Below, piece by piece: positions 8,649 through 18,001 of a DNA stretch of 64,000 bases. The stretch's first letter is position 1; each line of letters begins with the position of its first letter. The notes beneath the pieces were generated by a model. It saw nothing but the letters and a program-made list of their open reading frames with translations, was not told the origin of the DNA and made no database searches. This DNA is from Ga0077527 sp964531455. Lineage in GTDB: Bacteria > Pseudomonadota > Gammaproteobacteria > Burkholderiales > SG8-41. The position numbers and the translations under genes were made by a program. The stretch lies in NCBI GenBank assembly GCA_964531455.1, contig CAZHFZ010000002.1, positions 46,389 through 110,388 of the forward strand, read 5' to 3'.

Positions 8649-11408
8649 ATGGAACTTCCAAAAAGCTTCGAACCCGCGGCCATCGAGTCGCGCTGGTACC
8701 CGACCTGGGAAAAAAACGGTTATTTCAAGGCTGGCACAGACCCGGAGAAAAAAGACTCTTACTGCATTCAACTGCCGCCACCGAATGTCACCGGCGTGCT
8801 GCACATGGGGCACGCGTTCAACCAGACCATCATGGACGGGCTGACGCGTTACCATCGCATGAATGGCAGCAACACGCTTTGGCAACCTGGCACCGATCAC
8901 GCCGGCATCGCCACCGAAATGGTAGTCACGCGCCAGCTTGAGCAACAGGGCGAGTCGCGCAACGCGCTCGGGCGCGAGGAATTCATTCGCAAAGTCTGGG
9001 AGTGGAAAGAACAGTCCGGCTCGACAATCACCCGTCAGATGCGGCGGCTCGGCGCCTCTTGCGACTGGGATCGCGAACGCTTCACGATGGACGAGCCACT
9101 GGCCAAACTCGTCACCCACACCTTCGTCAAATTGTATCGAGACGGCCTCATTTATCGTGGCGTACGCCTGTCGAACTGGGATCCGGTACTGCACACCGTC
9201 ATCTCCGACCTTGAAGTCCAGTCGGAAGAAGAAGACGGCAAGTTGTGGCAGATCCGTTATCCGCTGGCGGATGGCAGCGGCCATCTGACGGTTGCCACCA
9301 CGCGCCCTGAAACCTTGCTCGGCGATGCTGCAATCGCCGTCCACCCTGATGACGAACGTTACCGCAGCCTCGTGGGCCGCCAGGTCATCCTGCCGCTGAC
9401 CGGACGCACGATCCCGGTGATCGCCGACGAATACGTCGACAAGGCGTTCGGAACTGGCTGCGTGAAGATCACGCCAGCACATGACTTCAATGACTATCAG
9501 GTCGGCCAACGTCACAATCTGCCGCAACTGAATATCTTCACGCTCGACGCCACCGTCAACGACAGCGCTCCGGAAAAATACCGCGGGCTGGATCGTTACG
9601 TCGCGCGCGAGGCCATCATTGCCGACCTCAAGGCACACGGCCTGCTGGAATCGGAAAAACCGCACCGCATGGTGGTACCACGAGGCGATCGCACCGGTGT
9701 TGTCATCGAGCCGATGCTGACCAGCCAGTGGTTCGTCAAGATGGAGCCGCTGGCGAAACTGGGACTGGATGCCGTCGCCACCGGGGAAGTGAAGCTGTTC
9801 CCCGAGCAGTGGGTCAACACTTACAACCACTGGCTCAACAACATCCAGGACTGGTGTATCTCGCGCCAGCTTTGGTGGGGCCATCGCGTGCCGGCCTGGC
9901 ATGATGAAGCAGGCAACATCTACGTTGCACATGACGAGGCCGAGGCAAAGACCCTTGCCGGCGGTAAGGCGCTGAAGCAGGATCCGGACGTGCTCGACAC
10001 TTGGTTTTCGTCGCAGTTGTGGTGCTTCTCCACACTGGACTGGACACCGGAATGGCCGGAGAAATCCAACCCGGCACTCGACCGCTACCTGCCGTCTTCT
10101 GTTCTGGTCACCGGCTTTGACATCATCTTTTTCTGGGTCGCGCGCATGGTGATGATCACCAAGTACATGACCGGGAAAGTACCGTTCAAGCATGTCTATG
10201 TGCACGGCCTGGTGCGCGATGCCGAAGGTCAGAAGATGTCCAAATCCAAGGGCAACACGCTGGACCCGCTTGATCTGATTGATGGTATCGACATCGAATC
10301 ACTGGTCGCCAAGCGCACTTCCGGCCTGATGAATCCGAAACAGGCAGAAGCCATCGCCAAACGCACTCGCGCGGAATTTCCCGAAGGCATTCCGGCCTAC
10401 GGCACTGACGCCGTCCGTTTCACGTTCGCCAGCCTTGCCAGCCTCGGCCGCGACATCAAGTTCGACCAGAAACGCTGCGAGGGTTACCGCAATTTCTGCA
10501 ACAAACTGTGGAACGCCACACGTTTCGTGCTGATGAATTGCGACGGCAAGGACACCGGACTTGACGCGGCAGCGCCGGTCGAACTCTCGGTGGCCGACCG
10601 CTGGCTGATCAGCCGGCTGCAACGCGCCGAAACCGAAGCGCAGCAGGCCTACGCCGACTACCGCTTCGACAATCTTGCCCGCACCATCTATGAACTGGTG
10701 TGGGACGAATACTGCGACTGGTACCTCGAACTTGCCAAGGTACAGCTCGCCAACGGCAACGAAGCGCAATGCCGCGGCACTCGCCGTACACTGGTACGAG
10801 TTCTGGAAACAATACTGCGCCTGGCCCATCCGGTAATTCCATTCATCACTGAAGAACTGTGGCAGACCGTAGCACCGCTGGCCGGCAAAAGCGGCGACAG
10901 CATCATGCTGCAGAAATACCCGCAGGCCGAACCGTCAAAAATCGATGTTGCTGCCGAAGGCGACATCGATCTGCTGAAACAACTGGTCTCGGCCTGCCGT
11001 ACGTTGCGCGGAGAAATGAATATCGCGCCGTCGCAAAAACTGCCGCTGCTGGCCCAAGGGGATGCCGCCCAGTTACGTGCCTGCGCTCCACACCTGATGT
11101 CGCTGGCGCGCCTCTCGGAGGTGCTGGTCGTCAACGAACTGCCTGCGGAAGATGCACCGGTATCGATCGTCGGCGATTTCAAGTTGATGCTTAAAGTGGA
11201 AATCAACGTGGCTGCCGAGCGCGAGCGACTGGCCAAGGAAATTACCCGGCTTGATACGGAAACAACAAAAGCGCGCGCCAAACTTGCCAACGAGAGTTTT
11301 GTAGCCAAGGCACCACCGCTGGTGGTAGCCCAGGAGCAGGAGCGTCTCGCGCGCTTCTCGGCGACTCTGGAGCAGATGCGCGCGCAGCTCGCCAAGCTCG
11401 GCAGCTGA
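8649..11408 (+). CDS. valS: Valyl-tRNA synthetase
   Basis: Class I synthetase that charges tRNA-Val and edits Thr-tRNA. From ATG 8649 (MELPKSFEPAAIESRWYPTW) it has 919 residues. Motifs seen are the HIGH-type HMGH (PPNVTGVLHMGHAFN), the CP1 editing domain (TTRPETLLGDAAIAVHP), the KMSKS loop (GQKMSKSKGNTLDP), an anticodon-binding helical domain and the C-terminal coiled coil (AAERERLAKEITRLDTE). The frame is open upstream to 8109, so the product may carry a 180-residue N-terminal extension. A TATAAT at 8606-8611 could be the -10 of an internal promoter, though no convincing -35 is seen. Confidence 0.95.
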   Translation: MELPKSFEPAAIESRWYPTWEKNGYFKAGTDPEKKDSYCIQLPPPNVTGVLHMGHAFNQTIMDGLTRYHRMNGSNTLWQPGTDHAGIATEMVVTRQLEQQGESRNALGREEFIRKVWEWKEQSGSTITRQMRRLGASCDWDRERFTMDEPLAKLVTHTFVKLYRDGLIYRGVRLSNWDPVLHTVISDLEVQSEEEDGKLWQIRYPLADGSGHLTVATTRPETLLGDAAIAVHPDDERYRSLVGRQVILPLTGRTIPVIADEYVDKAFGTGCVKITPAHDFNDYQVGQRHNLPQLNIFTLDATVNDSAPEKYRGLDRYVAREAIIADLKAHGLLESEKPHRMVVPRGDRTGVVIEPMLTSQWFVKMEPLAKLGLDAVATGEVKLFPEQWVNTYNHWLNNIQDWCISRQLWWGHRVPAWHDEAGNIYVAHDEAEAKTLAGGKALKQDPDVLDTWFSSQLWCFSTLDWTPEWPEKSNPALDRYLPSSVLVTGFDIIFFWVARMVMITKYMTGKVPFKHVYVHGLVRDAEGQKMSKSKGNTLDPLDLIDGIDIESLVAKRTSGLMNPKQAEAIAKRTRAEFPEGIPAYGTDAVRFTFASLASLGRDIKFDQKRCEGYRNFCNKLWNATRFVLMNCDGKDTGLDAAAPVELSVADRWLISRLQRAETEAQQAYADYRFDNLARTIYELVWDEYCDWYLELAKVQLANGNEAQCRGTRRTLVRVLETILRLAHPVIPFITEELWQTVAPLAGKSGDSIMLQKYPQAEPSKIDVAAEGDIDLLKQLVSACRTLRGEMNIAPSQKLPLLAQGDAAQLRACAPHLMSLARLSEVLVVNELPAEDAPVSIVGDFKLMLKVEINVAAERERLAKEITRLDTETTKARAKLANESFVAKAPPLVVAQEQERLARFSATLEQMRAQLAKLGS

Positions 11409-11440
11409 TCGCGCGCAGACTGCGCGCTGCCTGCAGCACC

Positions 11441-12700
11441 ATGGACTTCAAACACACGCTGCGCGCACTGCGTCATCGCAATTACCAGCTGTTCTTCTTT
11501 GGTCAGACCCTGTCGATCATCGGCAACTGGGTACAGCAGATCGCCATGGCCTGGCTGGTCTACCGAATGACCGAATCAGCCTGGCTGCTCGGGGTTACCG
11601 GATTTGCCGGGCAGATCGCAATACTGGTGCTGGCGCCCTTCGGCGGTCTTTGGGCGGACCGGTTCAACCGCCACCGCCTGCTGCTGATCACCCAGGCGCT
11701 GTCGGCGGTCCCGCCGCTGGTACTGGCCATACTCGGTTACAGCGGGATGATCGAGGTCTGGCATGTGGTAGTCATGGCCTTGCTTGCCGGCATCATCAAC
11801 GCCATTGATACGCCGATCCGGCTGACCTTCACCACCGGACTGGTGCCGCGGGAAGACCTGCCCAGCGCCATTGCGATGAATGCGCTGATGCAGAGTATCG
11901 GCAGGATGATCGGACCGACCGTTGCCGGTGTGCTGTTGGCGATATCAACCGAGGCCTTCTGCTTTGTCGTCAATACGCTGAGCAAGGTAATCATCGTCAG
12001 CACGGTCGTCTTGATGACCGTTGCGCCGCAAATAATCTCCAAGGCAACCGCATCACCGTGGCAGCAACTGCGTGACGGCATTCAATACGCGTGGGAACTC
12101 ATTCCGGTGCGCTGGCTTTTACCCATGGTTGCAACCATCAGCTTCATGGTTACACCCTACCAGACGCTGATGCCGATATTTGCAGCAGAAGTTTTCAAAG
12201 GTGATGCAACCCTCCTTGGCTTCCTGATGGCTGCAGCGGGTTGTGGCGGCGTAGTTGGCATGCTGGCGCTCGCTTCACGCCGGGACGTACGTGGTCTGAC
12301 GCGATGGGTATTGTTTGCCTCGCTGGCCGCAGGAATCAGCGTCATTGTATTTGCGTTATCGCCCTGGTTGCCGTTGTCGCTGCTGGCCATTGCGTTCACC
12401 GGCTTTGGCATCGTCGTCAACGGCATGTCGGTCAGCACAATGATCCAGACCATCGTCGACGACCGCATGCGCGGTCGTGTGATGGGGATATTCTCTATGG
12501 CTTTCCTGGGCATGTATCCGCTGGGCAGTCTGGCGGGCGGTGCGCTGGCCTCCGCGATCGGCGCACCGGCCACACTGGCCATCGGTGGTTGCTTCTGCAC
12601 CGCAGCGGCGCTGGTGCTATGGAGGCGCTTGCCTGCATTGCGTGCACATTTGCGCCCGATTTATGAAAAGCTGGAAATATCAAATAAATCAAATAGTTAA
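11441..12700 (+). CDS. MFS transporter, EntS/MFS_3-like
   Basis: This 419-residue inner-membrane protein has about 12 hydrophobic segments and the MFS loop motif after helix 2 (GGLWADRFNRHRLL). The N-terminus FKHTLRALRHRNYQLFFFGQ and LIGNWVQQIAMAWLVYRMT-like region are typical of the MFS_3 group, which includes the enterobactin exporter EntS. The substrate cannot be told from sequence. It lies 32 nt after valS and 11 nt before the DUF4126 gene, so it may be co-transcribed with either. Confidence 0.85.
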   Translation: MDFKHTLRALRHRNYQLFFFGQTLSIIGNWVQQIAMAWLVYRMTESAWLLGVTGFAGQIAILVLAPFGGLWADRFNRHRLLLITQALSAVPPLVLAILGYSGMIEVWHVVVMALLAGIINAIDTPIRLTFTTGLVPREDLPSAIAMNALMQSIGRMIGPTVAGVLLAISTEAFCFVVNTLSKVIIVSTVVLMTVAPQIISKATASPWQQLRDGIQYAWELIPVRWLLPMVATISFMVTPYQTLMPIFAAEVFKGDATLLGFLMAAAGCGGVVGMLALASRRDVRGLTRWVLFASLAAGISVIVFALSPWLPLSLLAIAFTGFGIVVNGMSVSTMIQTIVDDRMRGRVMGIFSMAFLGMYPLGSLAGGALASAIGAPATLAIGGCFCTAAALVLWRRLPALRAHLRPIYEKLEISNKSNS

Positions 12701-12711
12701 ATAATGCATCC

Positions 12712-13305
12712 ATGGATCCGCTGTCACTGGCATTGATTACCGGACTGGGCTGGACCAGCGGAATACGCTTCTACGCGGTGCTGTTTCTGCTGGGCATCCT
12801 GCATCGCAGCGGACTGCACATGCTTCCGGCCAGCCTTGAGGTGCTGGCGCATCCATGGGTCATCGCGGTATCCGGACTGCTATGCATCACAGAATTTCTT
12901 GCTGACAAAATTCCCGGCGTGGATTCGCTGTGGGATGCCGTGCATACCTTCATCCGCATTCCCGGCGGCGCGCTCCTGGCCGCTGCAGCGGTCATGGACA
13001 GCGACCCCGGGCTTGCACTGGCGGCCGGCCTGCTCGGCGGCACCGTTGCAGCTGGCGCGCATTTCACCAAAGCCGGCAGTCGAGCGCTGATCAACCTGTC
13101 TCCGGAACCATTCAGTAACTGGGCCGCGTCGTTGACCGAAGATGTCGCGACCGTTGCAGCACTGTGGACCCTGCTCAAATATCCGCTGGTGTTCCTCGGT
13201 TTGCTGGCGCTATTCATGTTGATTGCCGCATGGCTGCTGCCCAGGCTGTGGCGCGGTTTGCGGCAACTGGCCTCGGGTTTCAATCGAAACCCGGGGCGCC
13301 CCTGA
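12712..13305 (+). CDS. DUF4126 family membrane protein
   Basis: This 197-residue protein has about five hydrophobic segments. The sequence pattern TGLGWTSGIRFYAVLFLLGIL, FLADKIPGVDSLWDAVHTFIRIPGGALLAA and GTVAAGAHFTKAGSRALINLSPEP matches DUF4126 membrane proteins. Function is unknown. It follows the MFS gene by 11 nt and is convergent with the FecR-like gene, with 29 nt between stops. Confidence 0.85.
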   Translation: MDPLSLALITGLGWTSGIRFYAVLFLLGILHRSGLHMLPASLEVLAHPWVIAVSGLLCITEFLADKIPGVDSLWDAVHTFIRIPGGALLAAAAVMDSDPGLALAAGLLGGTVAAGAHFTKAGSRALINLSPEPFSNWAASLTEDVATVAALWTLLKYPLVFLGLLALFMLIAAWLLPRLWRGLRQLASGFNRNPGRP

Positions 13306-13334
13306 AAAGCCGCCTAAGCTGCCAGCACGATCGC

Positions 13335-14009
13335 TCAGTACAGCCGGGGCTCAAACGGCAACCGGCGACCCACGAGCGCTTCCAGCATCTGCAGTTCAAG
13401 GTCGGTATGGTTTACGACAGGCGCCACCTCGAGCATGCGCGGCATACCCTTGCCGTAAATGTAGCGCGGCTGGTCATGCTGTTTTGTACGCACCGTTTCT
13501 GCGGCTTGCGGCTCATCCACCGGGGTCAGAACCGCCTCGCCGTAACAGGTGCAGGCATAAGTGCGCCGCGCCTCGGCCTCGACATAAATGCCGGTGCCAC
13601 GAATGCCGATGGTTGCCGTTCCAGTGCGAATCTCGCGCCGGCGACCGGACTCAAACACCGAAAGCAAGGCACCTGTCACCAGTCGCAATACGGTAACCGC
13701 GCCCTGCGCAGCGGACGAACCGAACTCGACACGGCTGTCGGCGCGAACCAGAAAAGCGTCCTTCTCGACAACCACCACCAGTTCAGCGCCCTTGCCGGTA
13801 ATCACAACATCGCCCGGCGCAATTCGTTGCCCGCGCTCCGCCGGTTTGCCGTTGATGCGCACATCGCCTTTGATCTGGGCGATACCCGGCGGCAGGGTAC
13901 CCGCCGCCAATGCGGCGCGCAGCTTGAACATGCCCGCGGCAACCATTGCGGTGGCAGCAACCCCGCGCAACCAGGCACGACGCCCCGTCTTCTGTCCGGC
14001 TTGCTTCAT
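13335..14009 (-). CDS. FecR-domain exported protein
   Basis: The start is ATG 14009, preceded by GGGGAAT. The 224-residue product has a twin-arginine-like leader (GRRAWLRGVAATAMVAAG) with an Ala-rich end, then a FecR domain: VRINGKPAERGQRIAPGDVVITG and ELVVVVEKDAFLVRADSRVEF, followed by TIGIRGTGIYVE. FecR domains occur in sigma regulators and in periplasmic envelope proteins; this one has no membrane anchor beyond the leader and no adjacent sigma/TonB genes, so a periplasmic structural or sensor role is more likely. A CTCYG cysteine pair sits at about residues 152-154. Confidence 0.75.
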   Translation of the reverse strand: MKQAGQKTGRRAWLRGVAATAMVAAGMFKLRAALAAGTLPPGIAQIKGDVRINGKPAERGQRIAPGDVVITGKGAELVVVVEKDAFLVRADSRVEFGSSAAQGAVTVLRLVTGALLSVFESGRRREIRTGTATIGIRGTGIYVEAEARRTYACTCYGEAVLTPVDEPQAAETVRTKQHDQPRYIYGKGMPRMLEVAPVVNHTDLELQMLEALVGRRLPFEPRLY

Positions 14010-14067
14010 TGATGGATTCCCCGTTGAGCCGCTGGATGCGGCGATGGCCATCGGCGCACGCTGTGAA

Positions 14068-14295
14068 TTATTTTTTCTTCATCAAAAACGTGAACTCTTT
14101 CCCGACAGTCTCCGAGGACAGGAGATCATTGCCGGTCTGCCTTGCAAAAGCCTGAAAATCCTTCACCGACCCCGGATCTGTCGCCATGATCTTCAACACC
14201 TGGCCGGAAGTCATGTCCGTCAATGCCTTCTTGGTACGCAGGATGGGCAGCGGGCAGTTCAGGCCGCGCGCGTCTAGCTCCTTGTCGAACTGCAT
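14068..14295 (-). CDS. tusA: TusA-family sulfur carrier protein
   Basis: This 75-residue protein begins MQFDKELDARGLNCPLP, with the CPxP signature and sulfur-carrying Cys14. The start at 14295 is supported by GAGGTT upstream. TusA proteins relay persulfide sulfur for tRNA 2-thiouridine, molybdenum cofactor or, in sulfur oxidisers, cytoplasmic sulfur oxidation. soxYZ and moaC within 4 kb fit the last two roles but do not prove either. It lies in the same direction as the FecR-like gene, 58 nt upstream of it. Confidence 0.88.
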   Translation of the reverse strand: MQFDKELDARGLNCPLPILRTKKALTDMTSGQVLKIMATDPGSVKDFQAFARQTGNDLLSSETVGKEFTFLMKKK

Positions 14296-14437
14296 CTGTG
14301 AACCTCGCTTTTCTGAAAAATGATCCGGGTGCAAATATCAATATACGGTCTGTGCCGTGGCATCTCAAGGCATGGCTTACGGACACCAAGCATCCGTGAA
14401 CCGCGGGAACGGATTATATAGCTGCTGGCGGCAGAGC

Positions 14438-15787
14438 CTAGAAAACGCTGACGTTGCTGTCTGCCAGCAACCTTGACAGGCGCAGGTTGGCCGCAGAAAG
14501 CCTGTCGACCAGCAGTTCGAGGAAGGCCCCGTTGAAATGATGACGACACAGCTCCGAGGCTCGCGGCAGGGTCTCCGCACGGATTTCGATGACCACCACA
14601 TCGGAGTTCGCAACAACACTGGCCGAACGCTGGAACTTGTGTTTGCCGAGATAGGCCATCTCGCCAAAACACTCGCCGGCCTTCAATACCGTGAGCAGCT
14701 TGTCCTGCTTGCGTACCTCGACATTACCGTCGGCGAGAATAAAAAAGGACGAGCCAATATCCCCTTCCTGGATCAGCACCGAAGAAGCGGGTAGCCGCTG
14801 CCATTTCGCAAGCCGCAGCACCTCCCAAAGCTCAACATCCGTGAATTCCCGGAAAAATTCGAGGCGGCGCAAGGTATCGAATTTCTCAGCCTCCGGCATG
14901 CTGTCCGGCGCCTTCGAACGTGAACCGCCAAGCGCTTCAACCAGATCGCCGGCAAGATCACCCCAGGTCTGATAACGCTCCGCAGTACCCTTGCTGAGCA
15001 TGCGCAGAACTATGGCATCAATGCGCGAGGACAGCTCTGCGCGAAAACGGCTGGGAGGCGGCGGCTCCACGTTGATGATCTGGTAAATGATGCTGTAATT
15101 GTTGGTGCCGATAAACGGCAACCGCCCGGTCAGCATCTGATAAAAAACCACGCCCAGCGAAAAAATATCCGTCTGGTAGGTCAGCGGCTGTTCACGCACC
15201 TGCTCCGGCGACATATACGCCGGCGATCCAATGCCGGAAATTTGCGTGGTATCACTCGTTGTGTTCAGCGCCGCGCCGAAATCGGAGATCTTGATGTCGG
15301 CCTCTCCGGACAGCAGGATATTCGCGGGTTTGATGTCACGATGAATGACACCCTCACGGGCGGCGTAATCCAGCGCTCTGGCGCACTTGTAGATGATCTC
15401 AAGCACCCGCGGCAGCGGCAGCAGGTGTTCAATCTGGGTATAACGCTCAAGGGTTGATCCGTTCACATACTCCATCACGATGTAACTCGCCGAGTCTTCC
15501 GCGACGGCATCGTAAATGGCAACGATGTGGGGGTGCGCCAGTTTCCCGGCAAGCGATGCTTCGGTGACAAAGAGCTTGCGATAGCGCCTGCCCTGCTCGT
15601 CATCTCCGAGGACTTCGGGATAAACAACCTTTAAAGCGACTTCCCTGTCCTGAAAAGGATCATAAGCCTTGTAAACCACGCTTGTTGCGCCACGCCCGAG
15701 CTCACCGAAGATTACATACTTGCCGATCCGGCGTGCCTCATCAGGCGCCGGACCCTGCGCCTGTCCGGATTCGCGAGGATCACTCAT
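14438..15787 (-). CDS. Ser/Thr protein kinase with C-terminal cyclic-nucleotide-binding domain
   Basis: The 449-residue protein starts at ATG 15787 (MSDPRESGQ). Residues 24-290 form a Hanks-type kinase: glycine loop GELGRGATSVVYK, catalytic Lys53, HRDIKPAN (Asp151), DFG at 169-171 and SPEQ. Residues 310-430 form a CAP-type cyclic-nucleotide-binding domain with the phosphate-binding cassette FGEMA (374-378) and Arg387-Ser-Ala. The key Glu and Arg of cNMP binding are kept. No membrane segment is seen, so it is probably a cytoplasmic kinase responding to a cyclic nucleotide. An adenylate cyclase and PDE lie about 11 kb away. It is downstream of the BepA-like gene by 40 nt. Confidence 0.9.
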   Translation of the reverse strand: MSDPRESGQAQGPAPDEARRIGKYVIFGELGRGATSVVYKAYDPFQDREVALKVVYPEVLGDDEQGRRYRKLFVTEASLAGKLAHPHIVAIYDAVAEDSASYIVMEYVNGSTLERYTQIEHLLPLPRVLEIIYKCARALDYAAREGVIHRDIKPANILLSGEADIKISDFGAALNTTSDTTQISGIGSPAYMSPEQVREQPLTYQTDIFSLGVVFYQMLTGRLPFIGTNNYSIIYQIINVEPPPPSRFRAELSSRIDAIVLRMLSKGTAERYQTWGDLAGDLVEALGGSRSKAPDSMPEAEKFDTLRRLEFFREFTDVELWEVLRLAKWQRLPASSVLIQEGDIGSSFFILADGNVEVRKQDKLLTVLKAGECFGEMAYLGKHKFQRSASVVANSDVVVIEIRAETLPRASELCRHHFNGAFLELLVDRLSAANLRLSRLLADSNVSVF

Positions 15788-15827
15788 GGGCAAAAAATAC
15801 CACCAAACGGGCGCTGCTGCTCTGCTC

Positions 15828-17249
15828 TCAGCGCTTGCGCTCCTGCTCAGCCACTGCACGACGCAGTTCGCGCAATCGGGCCTCGATTGCGGACATTTGA
15901 TAAAAATCGCCCTGGCCGCTCTTCAAGGCCAACTGAAACTGCTCCATCGCAGCGCCCAACTGGCCTGAACGGGCAAACGCCTCGCCCTGTGCCCGGTGCT
16001 GCAACAGGCGATTGCCTTGCGCCGCATAGGCCTGCGCCTGCAACTGGTAAAGACGCCCCTCATCCGGCTGAAGCTGCAAGCGTGCATCTATGAGCTGCAA
16101 CGCTTCTGCCGGTTGATTGAGGCGCAGCAATTGCTCAACTTGACCGAAAAACAGTGCGCGCTGGTTGGGATAGGTTTTCCGTGCAGCCTGATAGCAGGCC
16201 AGCGCCTCGGAGGCGTCTCCCGCAGCATCGGAAATTCGACAGGCCAGGCTCTCGATGATGGGGCTGGCCGTTTTTCTCAAAGGCACAAGCTCGAGCTTTG
16301 CACGGGCATAGTCGCGGGCGCGAACCAGACTTACAACGAGTCCGTAACGGGTGGCCGTCTCCGACAGGAATTTCCGTTCCCCCAGACTGGATTCGAAAAA
16401 AGCGACAGCCTCGCGCGGACTATCGTTTTCAGCACGCAGCTTGGCACGGATCAACTGGAATTCAAGGGTGTCAGGAATCTGCCGATAAGGCATTTTTTCG
16501 ACACGTCCCTGAATGTCGCCGATACGCTCGAAAGTCAGCGGGTGCGTGCGCAGGTATGCAGGAGCGCCCCCCTCATAGACCCGGGTTGCCCGCTGCAGAC
16601 GCTCAAAAAACGCCGCCATGCCGCGCGGATCAAATCCGGCGCTCTCCAGAATCTGCACACCCACACGATCGGCCTCACGCTCGTTATCGCGGGAAAAGTT
16701 GAGCTGACTTTGCATCACGCCGGCCTGACCGAAGGCCATCGCCGCTTCGGCCACTTGGGAATTGGACCGCGCGGCGAGTATCGCTACAGCCATTGCGGCA
16801 AGCGACATCAACTGACTCTGGCCCTGCTGGCTGATCATGCGCGCAATGTGGCGTTGCGTAACGTGCGCGATCTCATGGGCCACAACACCTGCGACTTCGG
16901 ATTCGCTTTGCGCCGCAAGCAGCAATCCGCTATGGATTCCGATGAACCCCCCGGGCAACGCGAAGGCATTGATCTGCGGATCGCGCACAACGAAAAACTC
17001 GAACTCCTGCCTGGCGGCATCACTCCGGGCCGTCAGCCTGGTACCCAGACTGTTGACGTAATCAGCCACTTCGGGATCATCGAGGTAAGCGGGGTCACGG
17101 CGGATATCGCGCATGATGCGTTCGCCCAGCCGCCGCTCGTCGGCCGGAGAAATCGTAGCGCCTGAAACATCGCCGAGCTCGGGCAGTGCCTGAGCCAGCA
17201 CACGGGGCACACAGAGCAGGATCAATATCACGATAAGGCGCTGGATCAT
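15828..17249 (-). CDS. bepA: M48 metalloprotease with TPR repeats, BepA-like
   Basis: This 473-residue protein has a signal peptide (1-19, cleavage after VLA), the zinc protease motif HEIAH in VVAHEIAHVTQRHIA, the third ligand region DNEREADRVG, and a C-terminal TPR-like helical region (about 270-460). This is the BepA/YfgC architecture: a periplasmic protease and chaperone that controls outer-membrane protein and LptD assembly. The gene is divergent from moaC across 35 nt. The symbol is by similarity of architecture; LoiP-like relatives are shorter. Confidence 0.87.
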   Translation of the reverse strand: MIQRLIVILILLCVPRVLAQALPELGDVSGATISPADERRLGERIMRDIRRDPAYLDDPEVADYVNSLGTRLTARSDAARQEFEFFVVRDPQINAFALPGGFIGIHSGLLLAAQSESEVAGVVAHEIAHVTQRHIARMISQQGQSQLMSLAAMAVAILAARSNSQVAEAAMAFGQAGVMQSQLNFSRDNEREADRVGVQILESAGFDPRGMAAFFERLQRATRVYEGGAPAYLRTHPLTFERIGDIQGRVEKMPYRQIPDTLEFQLIRAKLRAENDSPREAVAFFESSLGERKFLSETATRYGLVVSLVRARDYARAKLELVPLRKTASPIIESLACRISDAAGDASEALACYQAARKTYPNQRALFFGQVEQLLRLNQPAEALQLIDARLQLQPDEGRLYQLQAQAYAAQGNRLLQHRAQGEAFARSGQLGAAMEQFQLALKSGQGDFYQMSAIEARLRELRRAVAEQERKR

Positions 17250-17284
17250 GATGCTATGATAAATCCGTCAGTCAGGAGTTCCCA

Positions 17285-17782
17285 ATGAAAAAACAATCCG
17301 TTACACCAAACTTAACGCATTTCGACACACACGGGCAGGCCTGGATGGTTGATGTCTCCGGCAAAGCCGAAACACTGCGGCTCGCACGCGCCAGTGGACG
17401 TATCGTCATGCAGCCTGCAACACTGCGCCACATCATCGCCGGATCAGCCAAAAAGGGCGATGTGCTCGGCGTTGCCCGAATCGCCGGCATACAAGCTGCA
17501 AAGCAAACATCTACGTTAATACCGTTATGCCATCCGCTGGCCTTGACCCGGGTGGAGCTTGAATTCCGCATCTCGCGTCGGAATCATGCGGTGACCTGCG
17601 TGGCCACCGCCGAAACGCTGGGGCGGACCGGCGTCGAAATGGAAGCCCTGACTGCAGCCAGCATAGCGCTGCTTACCATCTACGACATGTGCAAGGCCGT
17701 GGATCGTGGAATACGCATCGAGTCGCTGGGACTCGAAGAAAAACGAGGCGGTAAATCCGGACACTGGCTGGCGAAACCTTAG
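17285..17782 (+). CDS. moaC: Cyclic pyranopterin monophosphate synthase MoaC
   Basis: MoaC converts the MoaA product to cyclic pyranopterin monophosphate in molybdenum cofactor synthesis. The 165-residue protein has the family motifs THFDTHGQAWMVDVSGK, LIPLCHPLALTRVE and GVEMEALTAASIALLTIYDM. ATG 17285 has CAGGAG 8 nt upstream. Cofactor made here would serve the molybdenum formate dehydrogenase encoded at 46726-51298. It stands alone, divergent from the BepA-like gene. Confidence 0.95.
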   Translation: MKKQSVTPNLTHFDTHGQAWMVDVSGKAETLRLARASGRIVMQPATLRHIIAGSAKKGDVLGVARIAGIQAAKQTSTLIPLCHPLALTRVELEFRISRRNHAVTCVATAETLGRTGVEMEALTAASIALLTIYDMCKAVDRGIRIESLGLEEKRGGKSGHWLAKP

Positions 17783-18001
17783 TTTTTCTTCCAGAACTGC
17801 TTCGCGCTGATGGCTGACGGAGATTGGTCCCGGAAAATGCCCAATTGCCGGTTGGTAGACAAGGCCAATGGGGTTGGCTAGCATCAAACGCCTTTAATAC
17901 AACGCCATAATTCAGCTGGTTTTCTGCTGTGTGCGCTGCCTTCAAAAAGCGTTTGCCCGCCTGATGATTGCGCCTACTTTGACACGACAGGAGAGTTTCC
18001 G

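Noticed and set aside
8622..10205. Open frame of 527 codons antisense to valS
   Set aside because: It mirrors the codon structure of valS, has no start signal or recognisable domain, and valS is certain.
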